From assembly GCA_964476155.1 (NCBI GenBank), contig CAYYYS010000065.1, positions 1-8,798 of the forward strand: DNA of 8,798 nt, read 5' to 3'. Of the stretch, positions 7,411-8,798 are shown piece by piece (position 1 is the stretch's first letter; each line of letters begins with the position of its first letter). Source of the DNA: JAHIYU01 sp964476155. GTDB taxonomy: Bacteria > Krumholzibacteriota > Krumholzibacteriia > LZORAL124-64-63. The translations under genes and the position numbers were made by a program. Under the pieces are notes generated by a model. It did no database searches. It saw only the letters and a list, made by a program, of their open reading frames with translations, and was not told the DNA's origin.

Positions 7411-8460
7411 TCAGCGCTCGGTTGTCGAGGCGCGGATCCGGGTCACCGTGATCACGGTCAGGATCAACGACACTCCCACGATTCCCCAGAAGATCAAGAT
7501 ATCCAGATGTCCTTCTGCGGCCCGGGCCGTAAAGGCACCGCCTGCGCAGGCTGCCATGGCCGCCGTGTACAGCAGTGTCACGCGCGTGTGGGTGGCGCCG
7601 GCCACGACCATGCGCTGGTAGACGTGGCTGCGATGGGCCCGGAAGGGGCTCCGACCTCGCAGCGCCCGATTGATCAGCGTGTATGAGGCGTCGAAAAGGC
7701 AGGGCCAGATCAACAGGGCCGGCAGCCAGATCGGCGTAGCGGCCCCCGGTCCCGCACCCTGATGAACCCGCAGTACGGCCAGGGCCAAGATAAAGCCGAT
7801 AGGCAAGCTCCCCACGTCGCCCAGGAAAACACGTGCCCGCGGGAAGTTGTTGTAGAGAAATCCCACTGCGCCGCCCGAGAGCAAGGCTAAGGGCAGGGCC
7901 AGATCCGGATCGCCGCCCAGGATGCCGAGGATCGACAGACTCGCCGCGCCGAGCAGGGTCTGGAAGCCCGCCAGCCCGTTGATGCCGTCCATGAAGTTGA
8001 ACATGTTGGTAAAGCCGACCACCAGCACCCAGGTCACCGGCCAGGCCGCGTCGCCCAACGCGAATTCGCCAAGCCCGGGCAGGTCCACCGATTCCAGGCT
8101 CAGATCCCCCATCCACAGACAGAGAGCCGTCACCAGGCCTTGCACCAGCAGGCGGGTCAGCGCGGGGAGCGAACGCAGGTCGTCGATGAAACCAAGGACG
8201 GCCAGGGCTGTGGCGCCCAGTAAAAGAGCGGGCGCGAACCCCGTCGTCGAAACGGCGCTGAAGGCGATGAGGACAGACGTGCCGGCCGCGAACGGCATGA
8301 GCAAACCGATGCCCCCGCCCCGCGGTACAGGTTCCGTGTGACTGCTGCGCGCATTGGGAACATCCAGGACCACATGGCTGGCGAGCAGGCGGATGACGGC
8401 GGGGACGAAGACGAAGCTCGCCGCTGCGGAAACCAGAAAAATGAACAGGATCAGGGACAT
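7411..8460 (-). CDS. Polyprenyl-phosphate sugar-1-phosphate transferase (WecA/WbpL/MraY superfamily)
   Basis: This 349-residue membrane protein has about 10-11 hydrophobic segments. The superfamily motifs appear in order: D33-VPNARSSHTEPVPRGGG (33-50, first cytoplasmic loop), the metal-binding aspartates in FIDDLRS (D93, D94), NMFNFMDGINGLAG (152-165, with D158), NNFPRARVFLGDVGS (204-218, with D215), and AHRSHVYQ (275-282). The last takes the HRSH form seen in WbpL-like enzymes rather than the HIH form of WecA. Such enzymes transfer an N-acetylhexosamine-1-phosphate from UDP to undecaprenyl phosphate, starting O-antigen-type units at the inner membrane. MraY (murein) is unlikely from the loop motifs and the neighbours. 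ATG at 8460 is preceded by GGAGA five nt upstream (8470-8466). The gene runs opposite to the operon and converges on it, and it is divergent from the gene at 8661, so it is probably transcribed separately. Confidence 0.9.
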   Translation of the reverse strand: MSLILFIFLVSAAASFVFVPAVIRLLASHVVLDVPNARSSHTEPVPRGGGIGLLMPFAAGTSVLIAFSAVSTTGFAPALLLGATALAVLGFIDDLRSLPALTRLLVQGLVTALCLWMGDLSLESVDLPGLGEFALGDAAWPVTWVLVVGFTNMFNFMDGINGLAGFQTLLGAASLSILGILGGDPDLALPLALLSGGAVGFLYNNFPRARVFLGDVGSLPIGFILALAVLRVHQGAGPGAATPIWLPALLIWPCLFDASYTLINRALRGRSPFRAHRSHVYQRMVVAGATHTRVTLLYTAAMAACAGGAFTARAAEGHLDILIFWGIVGVSLILTVITVTRIRASTTER

Positions 8461-8547
8461 GAACGTCTCCGCAAGTTGCCGTACCGGGGTGCTTCGCTTT
8501 GGTTATCAGCACAGTAGTCCTCGACCCAGTCCCGGTCCACAAAGAAC

Positions 8548-8575
8548 TTGTCAGTGCATCGGCTGATGGTACAGT
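8548..8575 (+). promoter_or_regulatory. Candidate sigma70-like promoter for the gene at 8661
   Basis: TTGTCA (8548-8553, 5 of 6 consensus bases) and TACAGT (8570-8575, 4 of 6) are separated by 16 bp. They lie in the only substantial intergenic region of the window, pointing toward the secreted-protein gene. Transcription would start near 8582, leaving a leader of about 80 nt. A single hexamer pair in GC-rich DNA is weak evidence. No equally good pair was found on the opposite strand for the transferase gene. Confidence 0.4.
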
Positions 8576-8587
8576 GGGTTTTCGACG

Positions 8588-8607
8588 CCGACACGGGACC
8601 GTGTCGG
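8588..8607. repeat. Perfect 9-bp inverted repeat (operator or leader hairpin)
   Basis: The arms are CCGACACGG and CCGTGTCGG, separated by GA. As RNA this would form a strong GC-rich hairpin (the innermost pair probably opens to a 4-nt loop). On the + strand ACGTTTT follows, only a short and offset T-run, so it is a poor intrinsic terminator. It sits about 6 nt after the predicted transcription start and 53 nt before the ATG at 8661, a place where an operator or a 5' leader hairpin would act on the right-hand gene. It may also affect the divergent transferase gene. Confidence 0.6.
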
Positions 8608-8660
8608 ACGTTTTGGCTGTCATGCAAGCCGCCGTCTCCCGGCGCGAGAGAGAAGCAGAG

Positions 8661-8798
8661 ATGCGCTCAAAATCAACCGGCTTCGCCGCTGTTTTGTTCG
8701 TCTTGTCGGTCCTGTTCGCGACGGCTGTCGCACCTTCGGCCACGGCCCAGGACCTGACCCCCGAAATGCTCGAACGCGCCGCGCGCCAAAGCGGGCTT
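8661..8798 (+). CDS. Secreted protein N-terminus, possible SLBB/Wza-type polysaccharide export protein (partial, runs off right edge)
   Basis: 46 codons are visible and the frame is open at the edge. There is a clear signal peptide: basic RSK at 2-4, a hydrophobic core at about 8-24, and an A-x-A cleavage site (A27-T28-A29) before Q30. There is no lipobox cysteine, so ordinary signal peptidase I processing is expected. The start of the mature protein, DLTPEMLERAARQSGL (31-46), resembles the short helical LTPE...L..A..SGL lead-in found at the front of some SLBB-domain polysaccharide export proteins. Together with the neighbours this suggests an outer-membrane or periplasmic exporter component, but no diagnostic export domain is in view, so the function is tentative. 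The ribosome site is weak (a GAGAGAGAAG purine run). It is divergent from the sugar-phosphate transferase across 200 bp. Confidence 0.7.
   Translation, partial: MRSKSTGFAAVLFVLSVLFATAVAPSATAQDLTPEMLERAARQSGL

Noticed and set aside
7414..7433. A possible bidirectional terminator hairpin near the convergent stops
   Set aside because: The stem has a bulge and no T-run follows on either strand.
7445..7458. A 14-bp perfect palindrome, ACCGTGATCACGGT
   Set aside because: It lies inside the transferase coding sequence, where it encodes a repeated Ile-Thr-Val stretch. Codon choice explains it and nothing nearby suggests a binding site.
8588..8617. The intergenic palindrome read as an intrinsic terminator
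   Set aside because: The T-run is only four bases and starts 3 nt after the stem. No + strand gene lies immediately upstream to be terminated. An operator or leader hairpin fits the position better.
7331..8743. A 470-codon - strand frame overlapping the sugar-phosphate transferase
   Set aside because: The other frame (8460-7411) carries all the superfamily motifs in order. This one is Arg/Gly/Pro-rich and runs across the intergenic region.

Overview
The window is GC-rich (about 60-65% by eye), densely coding DNA from a bacterium that cannot be placed to species or phylum from this sequence alone. A Gram-negative host is the better guess, because the gene cut off at the right edge starts like a secreted SLBB/Wza-type polysaccharide export protein, but that identification is tentative. 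Nothing suggests a mobile element: there is no transposase, integrase, tRNA, CRISPR array or long repeat.

Positions 1-7403 (+ strand) are a tightly packed surface-polysaccharide (O-antigen or exopolysaccharide) gene block. In order it holds the tail of an unidentified gene, a Wzx-type flippase (65-1345), a Wzy-type repeat-unit polymerase (1342-2589), a GT-B glycosyltransferase (2582-3622), an asparagine-synthase-like ATP-pyrophosphatase without a glutaminase domain (3619-5118), and two more GT4-type glycosyltransferases (5111-6256 and 6249-7403). Every junction overlaps by exactly 4 or 8 nt, so the block is almost certainly one translationally coupled operon that continues to the left of the window.

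Positions 8460-7411 (- strand) hold a polyprenyl-phosphate sugar-1-phosphate transferase of the WecA/WbpL/MraY superfamily, which would load the first sugar onto undecaprenyl phosphate. It converges on the operon with a gap of only 7 bp. A 200-bp divergent intergenic region (8461-8660) follows. It contains a plausible sigma70-like promoter and a perfect 9-bp inverted repeat, and then the secreted protein that runs off the right edge (8661 onward).

Together the genes describe a Wzx/Wzy-dependent pathway. The transferase starts the lipid-linked unit and three glycosyltransferases extend it. The asparagine-synthase-like enzyme may decorate it, for example by amidating a uronic acid. Wzx flips it, Wzy polymerises it, and the right-edge protein may help export it. 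This is a known kind of system. The least ordinary parts are the glutaminase-less asparagine-synthase homologue, the uniform overlap architecture, and the promoter-proximal palindrome.
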